Part shown: one piece after another, positions 11,570 to 23,043 of the stretch
Position numbering within the stretch: the stretch's first letter is position 1
Layout: the number at the start of each line of letters is the position of its first letter
Origin: Taiwanofungus camphoratus
Taxonomy: Eukaryota; Basidiomycota; Agaricomycetes; Polyporales; Taiwanofungaceae
DNA: 64,000 bases
Direction: 5' to 3'
Assembly (NCBI GenBank): GCA_003999685.1
Contig: CP021220.1
Location: 434,001-498,000, forward strand
Translations under genes and position numbers: made by a program
The notes under the pieces: model-generated
Databases searched by the model: none
Told to the model about the DNA's origin: nothing
The model's input: the letters and a program-made list of their open reading frames with translations, nothing else

Positions 11570-12874
11570 GCCCTTGGCTACTTCGCACTATACTGACAGT
11601 GACGGAACCAGCCATATTTGATGCACGCTGATCTCGAGGACAGGCTAGGCTGAAACGAGGCTACTTACCGAAGTGGAAACGGGCTCGCGGTCCTCCTGAC
11701 GAGTGGTGCTGCACCGCAGCGAGCAGCCCCTGACAGGACTCCTACGCGGGACGTGCTAGAGGCGCACTGGCGCAGGGGCTAAGTTCGGGCCGCGGACCCT
11801 GACACGCCTCTCCCCACCTCTCCACAGAGTCCGCACCATCCAATCTATCGCCTCCTGCCTCCGGTCAGTCGGGTCTCAGACAGACAGACAGGGCGCCGAT
11901 CTCCTCGGTCCCCGGACCCCCTCCGCGCTGACATCGACCCCTCAAAGCCTCATGATCAGGGGCCAGTTCCATTCTCAGGAACGCCCACCACTCGGTCAGC
12001 GACAGGCAAAACTGAAAAAAACCACACTACAAAACTGACCAGAGCACACTTCTGTCCCGCCGGCCAGGCGACGGAACAGAGTGCACGGACAAATATACGG
12101 AGCGCAGGGTGGAACTCGGCCTGATGCCTGATGCTGCCAATGAACAGGAAACTTGGAGATGCCTGTCATGGCAGATTCGGAACCAGACGCTGTGCCAGTC
12201 GTGCATCGTGATCGAGATGTCTGAATCTACGTGGCTGACAAATGCTAGCTGAAGGCGACGCGGTGACTTGACGCGATCAGGTGAGCGGGACCACCCAGCG
12301 CTGCTCGGGAGGAATGAGGGATAGTGTGGTCCCAGCGAGCAAGGAGAGTGCCCCACCTACTTACCATCTGCAGCTGGGCAGAGAGCCACCACGACTCATA
12401 CGGCGCGAGCAGGAACGAGCAGAGTTGCGGGCTCAACCCACGGACGAACGTGCGCGGATCAACGCTGCAGCATCAAGACTAAGGTTCAATCAGAAACACG
12501 AAACAGGATCCAAGACGCGTGTGTGCAGTACGCTGGCAATGGCAAGATGGTACTACCTATATAGCGAATGATACTCGGATACATATTTGACGGAACCCGG
12601 GAGATGAACGGGCGCGCATGGCGGGGAAAGTAGCGGAGGGTGGGTTAAGAAAGAATAGGTGGGGAAGGACAGGGTAAGGGCAGGCGGGGGCGCGAGGGAT
12701 ACATACGTGGTGAATATACGACACGAATGAGATCTGCGATTAGGGGAATACTTATGAATGAAGGTATGCGTGGGATGCGTGCGTGTAATTGTGTCCTGTG
12801 AGCAGCGGAACGATAAAGGAGTGGACGAAAAGACCAAGAAGCGGAAGCGGATCCAGATAGCAATAACACAAGTA

Positions 12875-14275
12875 TCACTGTTGAGAACAAAGACGATCAT
12901 GAGTGCGCTGCGGGTGCACGCTGGTCAATACATGAATGAAACTCACATAGTACTCAATCTCAAGCTAACCACACGTGCGAAGGTGAGTGGCAGCACGCAT
13001 GAAGGGAAACATGGAGGAGCACGCACAAACAGGAAGGCAACCTTGCGCGGCCAGAGAATGTTCAGGCCCACTGGATTATACAGCCGCACGTTCAGGTCGT
13101 CGATCAGGTTGTGCAGCTGCTGCATTTCCTGTGTGCCACGAATCCACGAATGCGTGAGATACGCCTTAGACAGCCACATGGACACAAAGAACAAGACATG
13201 GCACACCTTTTCGTAGTGCGAGGTTATGACCAGCCGCGAGAGCTGGAGGGACAGGAAAGAGATGGTGTTGTCAAAGAATGAATGGCGCAGACTGTGCGCA
13301 GAAAGGAGCAGTTCGTTGATCGCATTGATCGTCTCCAGAAACTGAGTCGGCGTTATCTGAGCGAGCACGTTAATCAGTCACCCTCTCGGTGGAAGATACA
13401 GATAATGACGGGATTTAGTCGAGACGCTAACGAACGGCACGTACCCGACCCTCAAACTCGAGCGGATACACGGACGCAAACTGCACAAGCTCCCCGCCCG
13501 AGTAATCGCGCTCGACGCGCACGATCTCCCGCGGATGGTGCACACCGATATGGCCCACGGGCGGTGTGCCGTATGCGGAATCTGGTGGCGGCGGGCCGAA
13601 ATAGTAGGAGGAAGCAGGTATCAGAGGGCGCGAGCGCCTGGCCAGGAGGAGATTGGTGTTAGCTATCGGAGCGGATGGTACGAAAGAGACAGCGACACAC
13701 ATAGGCTTACTGGAGGCGAACTCGTGCAGCGTTCGTGTTTGCGACGTAGCGTAGGGGTCCCGCGACGGGTTGGACGGCGGGTCTATCTGTTCCCACAATG
13801 GCGGCGACGGCGGCGATACGTCCAGCCTGAGCGGATGCTCCTGTGCCTCCTGGGGCGCCGGGCGGTGCTGCGAGCTAAACGCCGCACTGAGGGCGTCGTC
13901 CGCGTCTGGGACGCCCTTGGACGACGACTCTTTCGAGGACGAAGCCGAGGACGAGGACGAGGTGCCCGGCCGGCTGTCGCCCTGCCCCCACCGCCCGCGC
14001 GTATTCGTGATGTCCACCTCCTCCACACGCACCTCCTCGCCCCCCGACTCCGTCCTGCCGTTTCCCTCGCGATCTTCGTGCCCTGTGAGTGTGAGAGGCG
14101 GAGTCGGCGGGAGCATGTCGGGCGGCGTGGCTCGCAGACCCATCATCGCCATTTTGAGCGGGAGCTCGCCCGCGTCTGTGCCGCGACTCCCGCTTCCTGA
14201 TGCCTCAGGCGCAGCGTGTGATGAACCAGAGGGTGTGGGCGAATGGTGCGCTGGGGCCGGCATGGCAGTGGTCAT
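12875..14275 (-). CDS. ERF4: Erf4/Golgin A7 family protein, palmitoyltransferase partner
   Basis: Erf4 (GOLGA7/ERF4 domain) is the partner subunit of the DHHC enzyme Erf2; the complex palmitoylates Ras-type proteins at ER/Golgi membranes. From the ATG at 14275 there is a long disordered N-terminal part rich in Ser, Pro and Gly. The conserved domain begins with PREIVRVERDYSGGELVQF and YPLEFEGR. After an intron it continues ITPTQFLETINAINELL, SAHSLRHSFFDNT, LVITSHYEK, then LHNLIDDLNVRLYNPVGLNI and PRKVAFLF-LEIEYY in separate short exons. This order matches the family closely. I place the stop at 12875-12877, after a last small exon (RTHDRLCSQQ), but the final splice is uncertain. An extra intron may remove about 90 nt near 13640-13710; both forms stay in frame. 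The long disordered N-terminus is lineage-specific and unassigned. Confidence 0.85.
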
Positions 14276-15669
14276 ATCGGGGAGACCGACTTGAGGTACA
14301 GGTGCAGCAGGTCCACTTTGAAGGAGTAGGAGTCGTGTGAAGGCTTCCTGGGATATGAAGAGAGCTTATAGCGGTTGTCACGACTGGATTATCGAAGCAG
14401 TTCCTGTGAACTGGAAGCTCGAATATTTGTGTCTATCAAAGACGAACTAAGAACAAATGTTGCTGCTGCCTTTTGTGAAGGGCGGAACGCCTGCTGTTTT
14501 ACACTTGTTTTCCTCCCACCAACATTCCACTTCCGAAAAATGACTATATGGCCAGCCTGGGACGTTTTCTATCACATTTTATGCCACCTCGCCCTAGGCA
14601 TCATTGCTCTTTCCATCATGCGTTAATCTGCATTGATCCATCTCCATAAGATTGGTAAAATGAACTGTACGTAAAGGATATCACGAATCAGAGGTTTTCA
14701 TTTACATGATATGTCTCGCGGAAACCTCCTTGATCGTTTGCAACATACTTGAGTTTTTTTTTTACTGTCCGCGTTTTGTTAGGGCTGCAAGGGACGACTC
14801 GGACGCGCCTACCTCAATTAATACTTGACCAAATGAGACAAGGGAACCATAATGTAGTATTGCGGCAGTCCTCAAATGAGCTTCAAATTGCTGGTGAGTT
14901 TAACAATTAGGCAGAGTACTGTTATGCATTCATGGAGCACCAGTCACCCATCTCCTGAATGAAGATGGCTCATTGTGAGAGAACAGTTCATTCGCATATC
15001 ATGACAGGTGGGAGAGCTTTTCTTATAGCAAGGTGAACCTAAGGCCTCAGGCCTCAAGTTCCAGGATCGACGAACTTCGTAGACGGAAGTGGTTGAATTA
15101 GGCATTCATTAGCAAAACTCTAGAGCACAGAATCGCTTCATAGGGTATATCAGTAGGCTGTTTCTAGCATTGCTCGATGTGACAGCATTCCTCCTCCGTA
15201 CCTGGCTTATTTCAAGCACCTACCAGGCTATCGTAATAAATTTGCAATGTATACACATAGTTCTGGCTTTTGCTTCAAAGTCTGAATCCTGTTCATACGA
15301 GAAACTACCCTAACAGCCAGAGTATGAAGTCACCGTAGCGAGGTAAGGAGGTGGACACGATAAGGACAGAAAAAGCCTCGAATCCACGAGTGTTCCCATA
15401 ACCTCGGAAAACATACTTGCTGGACAGAACGCGAGGAATTCCGTTTATTTCAATTGGAAAATCTATTCGCCTTTCGCAAGCGCAAATGGAACGATACAGT
15501 CTAGAGCATAGGGTTTGTATTCAACATTTTCGGTGCCATATGGTACATGACTACTGGAAATATACGCAAGCTGTAGATACAGGCTATGTTACAAATCGAA
15601 AGCAATTCATAGCAAGTCATAAGGTCATGGGATGGTAGACAGAGGACAAAGAAAGCAGGACAACGTTCA
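14276..15669. other. ERF4/SSN6 intergenic region
   Basis: About 1.4 kb between the ERF4 start and the SSN6 stop, both on the minus strand. It is more AT-rich than the flanking genes and has only short frames with no recognisable motif. It should include the ERF4 promoter and the SSN6 3' untranslated region; nothing else is visible. Confidence 0.5.
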
Positions 15670-18600
15670 TTATACAGGGACTGCCCGCCCATTGCTAGCG
15701 TGGCTTCCATGGCTCGACGATGGCGACGGCGTTCCCTTCGCAGCGGACGGCGACCGAGTAGAATGTAACACGATCTCACGCTTCGCACCGCGTGGCGGCG
15801 ATGCAGAGCGCGAATGCATCCGCTCGTCCTCGACTGCACCCGGTGCAGCAGGCGACGTCGGCGAACGCGCTGCCATTGGCGGAAGCGAGATGCCAGCAGA
15901 TCCATGGCTTCCAAGCGAACCAACGGGGCGAGGATGCGGTGGAAGCATCGTGGGCAACGATGGGCTCGGCGGGTACGATCGCACGTCCACGGGCTGCCGC
16001 ATCTCCGGCGAGTGCGATGCTGAATGGGATGTGGGCTGCTGGCGGAACGGAATGGGCGACTGGCGAGCCGAGGGAGTCGGAGTGGGTCTCCCGGTCGACG
16101 GAGGAGAGACGCGACGCGTGATGCTGCCAACTCTCGAACGTTTCACCTCGATGTTATCCTCGGGTCCGGGGCTCAGAGGCCGCTTAGTTCCCGAGGGAGG
16201 CGACGGCCGCGACGACATCGAAGGGCGCCTGGGTATTACGTGCGGCGAAGTGACAACCATTCTGGTTGGAGTAGGAGCACCATTACCGGTAGTCGCATTG
16301 AAGCCACGGGAATCCGATGAACCTGACGGGCGGTATGAAGCCAAGTCCATGAGGGCATCCGCCACACCTTCATCATAGTCCTCATCCACAACTCTTGACG
16401 GCGGAAGATGGGTGGAGCCCGTCGGTGAAGGCTGGACAGACCGACCCGCGGACCCAGACTCGTTCGAACTAGGCTGAGGGCTGCCGTTATTCTTCGAGTG
16501 CCTGTAGTCAGCTTTGAACGATCCAGAGGGACCGCTGTACGACGACGGGGTCTCGTTGCGCGACGGCTCCTCCTTGACACGCTTGGTCGTCGCTCTGCGC
16601 TTCCTCTCCTTCTTCGGAGGGTCCGCTGCCGGAACAGAGCCAGATGATTCAGAGTCCTTGTCCTTAGCATTCCTTCTCCGACGTTCCTTCGGCTCCACTG
16701 TGACGACCTGGGGTTGAGGACGAGGACTTTCAGAGTTGCGGCCATAATGAGCCGGAGGAGGAATACCGCGGGCCCTCATCGCTTCAGGCGAACCACCGTA
16801 GCGGCTGTCAGCACGCGGATCCATAATCGTCTCTCGCTCGTACTCGCGAGGAGGCGGCTCTCGCGCGTCGAAACGCGGGTCGTAGCGCCTCCCAGCCTGC
16901 TCGTGCATCATTTCATGAGGATGGGAAACCGGAGAACCGCGCCCTGGCATGACAGCAGGACCCGACGGAATGGCGCCTCTCGAGTCCCAGTAGGGGCGGG
17001 AGAAACCAGGGTGAGCGGATCGAGGAGACATCTCAGGGCTGCGCTCTCGTGGTCCGCGGGGGCTGGGACCGCGCTGAGGCATTGGAGGAGAATGCGCGCG
17101 CGAAGCATAGTACGGTTGGTGATGCGGCGCATATTCGCTGCCCGGACGTCCTCTGCGCTCCCACTCCGCGTGTTCAACGGGCATCATGCGACGGTCCCAC
17201 CCGGACTCTCGCTCGCCAACGCTGGCTTCGCGCGCATATGGTGGGGGCGAGCGTCTCGACGACAACGAAGTACCCGACACGGGCGGCCGATCGGCGAAGC
17301 CTGGAAGCATGTGACCAGGAGGTGATCGAGGCCGGGCAACATGAGGCGGTGGAGAAGCAGATGTCGAATGCATTCGGTGCGAACGGCCGAACGTGGGGTC
17401 GTGAGGATGTGCTTGGGAATGCGCGGAGTGTCGAAGGGCTTCGGGCGGAGGCTGTTGTTGCGGAACAGGGTGGTGAAGAAGCAAGCTCTGACCAGCAGGT
17501 CCACGCGGACCACTGTCTCGAGCAGGAGGTGGAGGGTAAGAACCGGAAGGCTCGCGGCCATGAATAGGCGGGCGGTCTATGTCCATAGGTGCAAGTGGGG
17601 TATGCGATGGAATATGACGATTGTCGTCAAGTACGACAGGAGGCGGAGGCCCACCTCGGAAGGGGCCCGGTGACGAGCGACCGGTGTTGAGCTGCGGTGG
17701 CATCGGCAGAGGTAGATCGGCCGGAGGACCGCGGGAATCCGTTCGGAAAATAGGACGAGAACCCCCACCTGGCTGCAGTAACATTGGTGGCCCTGCTAGG
17801 CCAGGAGGTGGCATCATGGAGTTCGCGTATGCTGTGGGATGAACATCCTGGGGCCCAGGCGCCGCAGGTAAAGTCCCGCCGGTTGCTTGGGCATTCTTGA
17901 GAAGTTGGAGCCTCTGGGTGATCGCGGTGTTGCCTGGATCAAGTTCCGCTGCCCGCGCATACGCGTCGATAGCGTCGGAGATTTGATTATTGCAGCTTTC
18001 GTAGAGGCTGCCCAGATCGAACCAGACCTCGGAAATATAAGGGTTGATGCGGATTGCCCGAGAGTACGCATCAAGCGCATCTCGGTATTGGTTGATCTGG
18101 AAGTAGAGCACACCAATTGAACACCAGAACGTGGGGTTGCGACCGTCACGATAGACGGCCTGCTGATAGGCCTCGTAGGCCTTGTTGTACTTCTGTCCCG
18201 CCATGTAGGCCCGGCCCAAGAGGTACCAGCTTTGGGCGTCAGTCGGATCTGAAAATTCGGTCAGCGCGGAAAACAGGGCCCGCTAGAACAAATCTGCCTA
18301 CCGGCTTCTAGGCTCTTTGTCAAATATTGAATTGCGAGTTCCTGGTTCTGGAATGAAGAACCATCTTGATGGTACAACCACCCTAACTGCTGCAAGACCT
18401 TCGCGTGGCCGGGATTGTCCATGACGACACGTTCATACGCGTCACGAGCACGAATATGCTGCGTGAGGAGTTTTAGCGATGAGTAAAGAGAAGAATCTGG
18501 AGAGCCAATGGGATGAGCCGACTTACGTCTCGCTGCTGCTCAAAGACATGGCCGATCTGGAACCAGATGTCGGCGTGGGCAAGAGGGTTCGGAGGATTAC

Positions 18601-19774
18601 GCAAGATACGGTCGAAGCAGTCCAAACTCTCAGCATACTTGCCCTGTTGCTTGTAAATGATACCGAGACGGAAGAGAATCTCGTTGGCCTTGTCAAAGTC
18701 TGGAACGGACGATCAGCATCAGGAAGAGAAGCGCCCAGAGTGCAGTCTCACCTTTGTCCATTTTGAGCACAGAAGCAAAAGCTTCCTCGGCGTGATCCAA
18801 GGAGCCATACCTGTCGTACAAAATGCCAATACCATACCACAGCTTCGGATCCTCCTTTAGAACAAAGGAACATGAGAAGAAGAAGAAGCGATGTCGAGAT
18901 GAACAGTCAACACACCTTGGGGTTGGGAAGCAAATACAAGGCCTGCTGGTAAGCGGCATAGGCCTTTTGCAGATCATCCAGCATCAAATAGCAGTGACCT
19001 GGAACACGTGTTGGGAGACATGGCCGGAATGAATGGCAGAAGACACGTACCTAGTGCACTCCACACTTCGCCGTTGTCTTGCTGCATGCTTATCACACGC
19101 TGAAAATAGTCGACAGCCTGGCACATCCAAATTAGGGAATTAGTCCCAGATCTGCAGGGGAGATGGAAGATGACGTAAAGCGGCGGCGACGTATGCCAAA
19201 CTCGGCGACGCCGGCCGAGCGCCCAGAGAAGGTAAAAATGAACTTGATACAGAAGACGGGTTCATACCTTCGGATAATTCTCCTTGATCCGAGCAATCCC
19301 TGCCACCTGCGTTAGTCCGGATAGGGACAGAGGGTTGTGACGCAGGGCGTTCTCGTAAGCGGAGAGGGCGTGCTCCAGATTCCCCATCTGCTCGGCAACT
19401 CGACCTGCACAATGATCCGACGTTGGCGCTATGAGTCTGATTGACACCATCGACCGCGGGTAAATGTTACCTATCAGCAGCCATGTTTGTTCGTTTGCCT
19501 GCGCCAATTTCTGGATGGACGCTGGGATGACCACTCCGTTGGAAATCGCCTTGGACATGACGGGAGGCGAGACCATTTGCGAGATCGTGGGCGCGTGACT
19601 GGGTGGACCGGGCAGAGGACCCGGAGGGGTGGGTATGCCGTTTCCGTTCATGTGCGGAGGGTGTGCGTGGGGATGGGGAGGCGGGGGGAGAGAATGGGAG
19701 TGAGGGTGGGCTGCATGGGGGTCGTGAAGGCGGACGTCCCGTTCAGACTGGCGGGGCGTGTGTCTGAGAGACAT
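15670..19774 (-). CDS. SSN6: Ssn6/Cyc8 TPR general transcriptional corepressor
   Basis: Ssn6/Cyc8 forms the Tup1-Ssn6 corepressor in the nucleus and bridges DNA-bound repressors to chromatin. The start at 19774 reads MSLRHTPRQSERDV, followed by a His/Pro-rich tail and IQKLAQANEQTWLLIG. Seven or more short exons then encode a continuous array of about ten tetratricopeptide repeats, with pieces such as EHALSAYENALRHNPLSLSG, DPKLWYGIGILYDRYGSLDH, KVLQQLGWLYHQDGSS, AQSWYLLGRAYMAGQKYNKA and EVWFDLGSLYESCNNQISDA. The large last exon (about 18249-15670) finishes the TPRs near residue 430 and then encodes ~700 residues of Pro/Ser/Arg-rich low complexity, ending SNGRAVPV. Total length is about 1,180 residues, in the Ssn6 range. 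The conserved TPR order leaves little doubt. An in-frame upstream codon extends the frame by 26 residues but is not an ATG-supported family start. Confidence 0.93.
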
Positions 19775-22635
19775 GGTTGGCGGTCGGTGTGAGGCGGGGT
19801 GGTCGTGTGCTGCTGCGACAGAGTCACCGCAGGAGGAGGTGGGACACAACACGTGTAGGAGGGGGGGATAGGGCTGAAGGCAAAAGGAATGCAGCGCGGG
19901 GGGGATGGTGGTATATATGTGCGCTGCGGGAGCGAGATCAGGGCCAATACAAGGCGATCACAGATCGAAGCTTCAGCCGTTACGGAGATGGATCTGGTCG
20001 TGCGTGCACGGAAGCCTGCCTGGCGTTTCCAGCCAACCTCGTGCCTGCACTTCCTTTCCGGGACAGACGCGCATCCGAGCGCCTGGGGTTCTTCGGTAAC
20101 TTTGATAAAATCCTGTCCCGAGATCGCCAGATCTGGCTCAATTATCTTTACCGCGTTGGGCGCAATCTATTTCCTCATCCGGATGCAGGCTCACCCGACC
20201 AATCATATCGACCGGGGATCGGCCAGGCGCCGTCCATGCGCGCATCTGCGCCGAAAGTACTTACTGTCCCAATCCCGCTTCTCCACCCGACGTGCACCAA
20301 CGCCAACGGCCGCGAACCGGCGTGCTATGACACCGCATGATCGTTTCAGCGCCGCCACTCCTCTGCTGCCAACACCCGCGCTTATACTTTTTCAAGTCTT
20401 CCACCAGGATCGACCGTTTTGCAGATCGCCGTTATTCGGTCAGCCTGCTGACTCCACTTGTCCAGGGCTGTCCAGGGTTCCCCTGGATGCCACATAAAGG
20501 GGTCCTTGCGTCCTCCCAGACGTCTGTTGCCGCATCTCCCTTCCATTTGTCCTCCATCACAGCTACGCCAGTAGATGCAATCCACCAGATAATCACCTTG
20601 AACTGATGCTATACGATTCATCCCAGATTTGATGAGACGATGACGGATCGTTCTCCTGCCTGCCAATTCGGGTCAAATCCGGTTGCGGCGGGCCAGAACC
20701 GCTCTGGCGACACACGCCCACCCACGATCCCATCTTCGATCGATATGCGTGTGCATTGGGCGGAGAAAGGGCCTTTTTGACCCTGGTAACGTTGAGGTCA
20801 TTCCGACCGTCAGCCCAGGCGGGCTCGGCGCATGTGCGGTATCGGGACCGCCAAGAACGCGCGCGTGGACGCATACAGGCTGCACTTCCGTAGTGCCTGA
20901 TGATCTCCCGCAGAAAGCAAACAAGCATTCATCCGAGGCCTTGCACCCTCATTCTGCTGGCTGCGAAACTCGCAAGGCCGGAGCTGGGGCTCTGCACGCG
21001 TATCGTGCGAAGTGCGAACGTACAGCGCCCGCGTTGGGCACAATAAAGTCCGTCAAGTGACACAAGGCCGTCGTATGGCAAGGGAAGAGAACCTGGCTGT
21101 CGTCCATCTCAGATTCGACCGTTGATCGGACGCTTGGCGGTTGTATTAGGGGTTAGTAAGCTTTCAACTTTCGCATACATATCAGCGTGGAAACAAGTGC
21201 CGCCCAATTGGGGGCGCAGTCCTTCCAAGGACAGCAGTTGGGTAACGATTCCGCGGTTGAGAAATACTCTATTTCAAAAGTCACAGATGCGGTCAGGATA
21301 TCCGGTAGTAAGTCATACCGGAGCATAGTGGACCCTCAGGATCCTGGTCAGGCTGAGAACAGGGACTTCGATCAGACGCCCAACAGGCAACATCCTATCG
21401 CTATAAGTAACTGTCGTGCTTCTGGTGAGCTTGTGGCGCGAGCATCATATACTGCGATGCATTACCGCTTCTTGACCTTCTCATGACCATACCAAACTGG
21501 CCACAAAGCGGACGCCTGGAATTGGGTTTTCATAAGCTGATTTAGCGATCGAGAATCGCCTTCATAATGGGAATTTCAACAGCAGAACCTGCCACAGGAA
21601 AGCTAGGACCGTGCTTCAACAAAGATGGCATAGAGCAACATCGCACTGATCGTCGCCGAATTCACTACTGTGACGGACGGTGGAACTCCGTACCCAACAC
21701 ACCGGTGAACGATGTAGCAGGGTACAAACCAGACAGTACCCGAGCGTCGTGCCTTCGACTCAGAAAAATGAGGCAAGTGCTGGAAGACACTGCAAAACCG
21801 CCGAAGATTGATGACCAGTGATCCCGCGCCGCCGCCAATAGACGGAGAAATGGAGCCCCATCGATTCGATATAGCGAGTTACCATGCAGACACGCTCACG
21901 CGGACTTGCTCCCGGCCGCAGCCCCGGTTCCAGAAGGCGGCTCAAAACGCTCTGGGAGCGGACCTGGGGTCGGATATGCACCAGCGGGCGGTGCAGGGGC
22001 TAGCCTTGGGTTCATCAGATTGGTGGCCGCAGAACCGCGCGCGATAACGATACGACCACCTACGGAATACTTACGGGTCTTTCACAGGCGATTACCATCA
22101 AGGTTTGTTCTTCCCCGTCAGCTCCCATCCATGCATCACGGATGGGGAATGATGTCGTTGATGACGCTATGCCACTCGAGAGACAAAATCATAGCTCAAT
22201 CAGACAACTCGGTCCCCAGGATGGCCAAATGCAGATATCCGGAGCCCGTGAAAGTTTGTTACGACCTCGGCCTAGCTATGGGAGACCACACAGATCGCGC
22301 AGGAAATAACATATCAGGGCGGCATCGCGGTTGGTTCTTTGTTCCGCAACTAGCCTTCTTTTGTCCGTATAAGTAGATGGGTATCTACCAGAACAACCGT
22401 GCCTCCTTAGAACCACTGGCGACTCCCGGGAGCTATCAAAATGAGGCTGCGGACTAAGTGCAGACGAGCACGATGCAAGCTGTTTCCGCACAGATTCGGA
22501 TGTGACGGTGTGCCACGTCGCGCGTGACACAATCGTGGCACTCTTTCTGCAGGGTCAACGTTGCTTGACCACGAACATAAACATCTACTTGTAATTGTGC
22601 TCTTCAAGCCATAACTTACTGCTTACGATAACGAC
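19775..22635. other. SSN6/SERF divergent intergenic region
   Basis: About 2.9 kb between the SSN6 start (-) and the SERF start (+). It should hold both promoters. Open plus-strand frames with protein-like composition occur at about 21187-21486, 21567-21821 and 21906-22376, but I cannot join them into a convincing spliced gene or recognise a family. A real, unrecognised small gene here cannot be excluded. Confidence 0.4.
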
Positions 22636-23043
22636 ATGACTCGTGAGTGCGAAGCTCCTCATCAGCTCTGGGATGCCGCCTCGATTCACTGAAGATCGCA
22701 ATGGCCCTTGACCGCCGGATGATATAGGCGGTAATCAGCGGGAGGTGGACCGCCTCAAGGCACAGAAGAAGGCTGCTGCGAGCAAGGGCAAACCGAAGGA
22801 GAGCAACACATCGCTCCAGCAGCGAAGAGAAAAGTGAGCGTCATCTCCGTCTCGTCCGACTGATCTGCTCTGAGTGTGGTGTCGCCGTGTTCACTCTCAT
22901 GCCGGTATCTAGGGATGCTGAAGTTTTGCGGCAGAAGCAGAAGGTTCGTACATGATGTTTTCCAGTCCTACCGGCTATACTGACACGATTCGTAGAAAAA
23001 GGAAGAGGAGAAGGCGGCGGCTGCAGCGGGTGGCAAGAAATAA
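22636..23043 (+). CDS. SERF/4F5 family small basic protein
   Basis: A tiny, very basic and acidic-free N-terminus marks the SERF/4F5 family, whose animal member SERF1 (MOAG-4) modifies protein aggregation. Four exons are needed: ATG ACT C at 22636; then the segment reading R-GNQREVDRLKAQKKAAASKG and KPKESNTSLQQRREK; then DAEVLRQKQK; then KKEEEKAAAAAGGKK and a TAA at 23041. Introns run about 22643-22730, 22836-22911 and 22944-22994, all GT-AG with matching phase. The product is about 65 residues, the normal family size. It begins MTRGNQRE, the hallmark start of the family (usually MTRGNQRELAR). Each exon is too short to appear as an open frame of its own. Function in fungi is unknown. Confidence 0.88.

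Larger units (their letters stand above)
7616..12874. other. Long intergenic region upstream of AP-1 gene
   Basis: About 5.3 kb without a gene I can support, between the AP-1 start and the ERF4 stop, both on the minus strand. The AP-1-proximal part (7616-8200) is strongly strand-biased, with runs of G on the plus strand near 7846-7885 and a short GCT repeat at 7726-7742. Open frames of 70-165 codons occur on both strands (for example 9314-9808) but look like GC-rich chance frames, with no motifs and no consistent splicing. It probably holds the AP-1 promoter and leader; an unrecognised non-coding RNA is possible. Confidence 0.4.

Noticed and set aside
13535-14294. Long plus-strand frames of 174-221 codons
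   Set aside because: Antisense to the Ser/Pro-rich N-terminal part of ERF4; Arg-rich shadow composition.
15632-16378. 248-codon plus-strand open frame
   Set aside because: Antisense to the low-complexity C-terminal part of SSN6.
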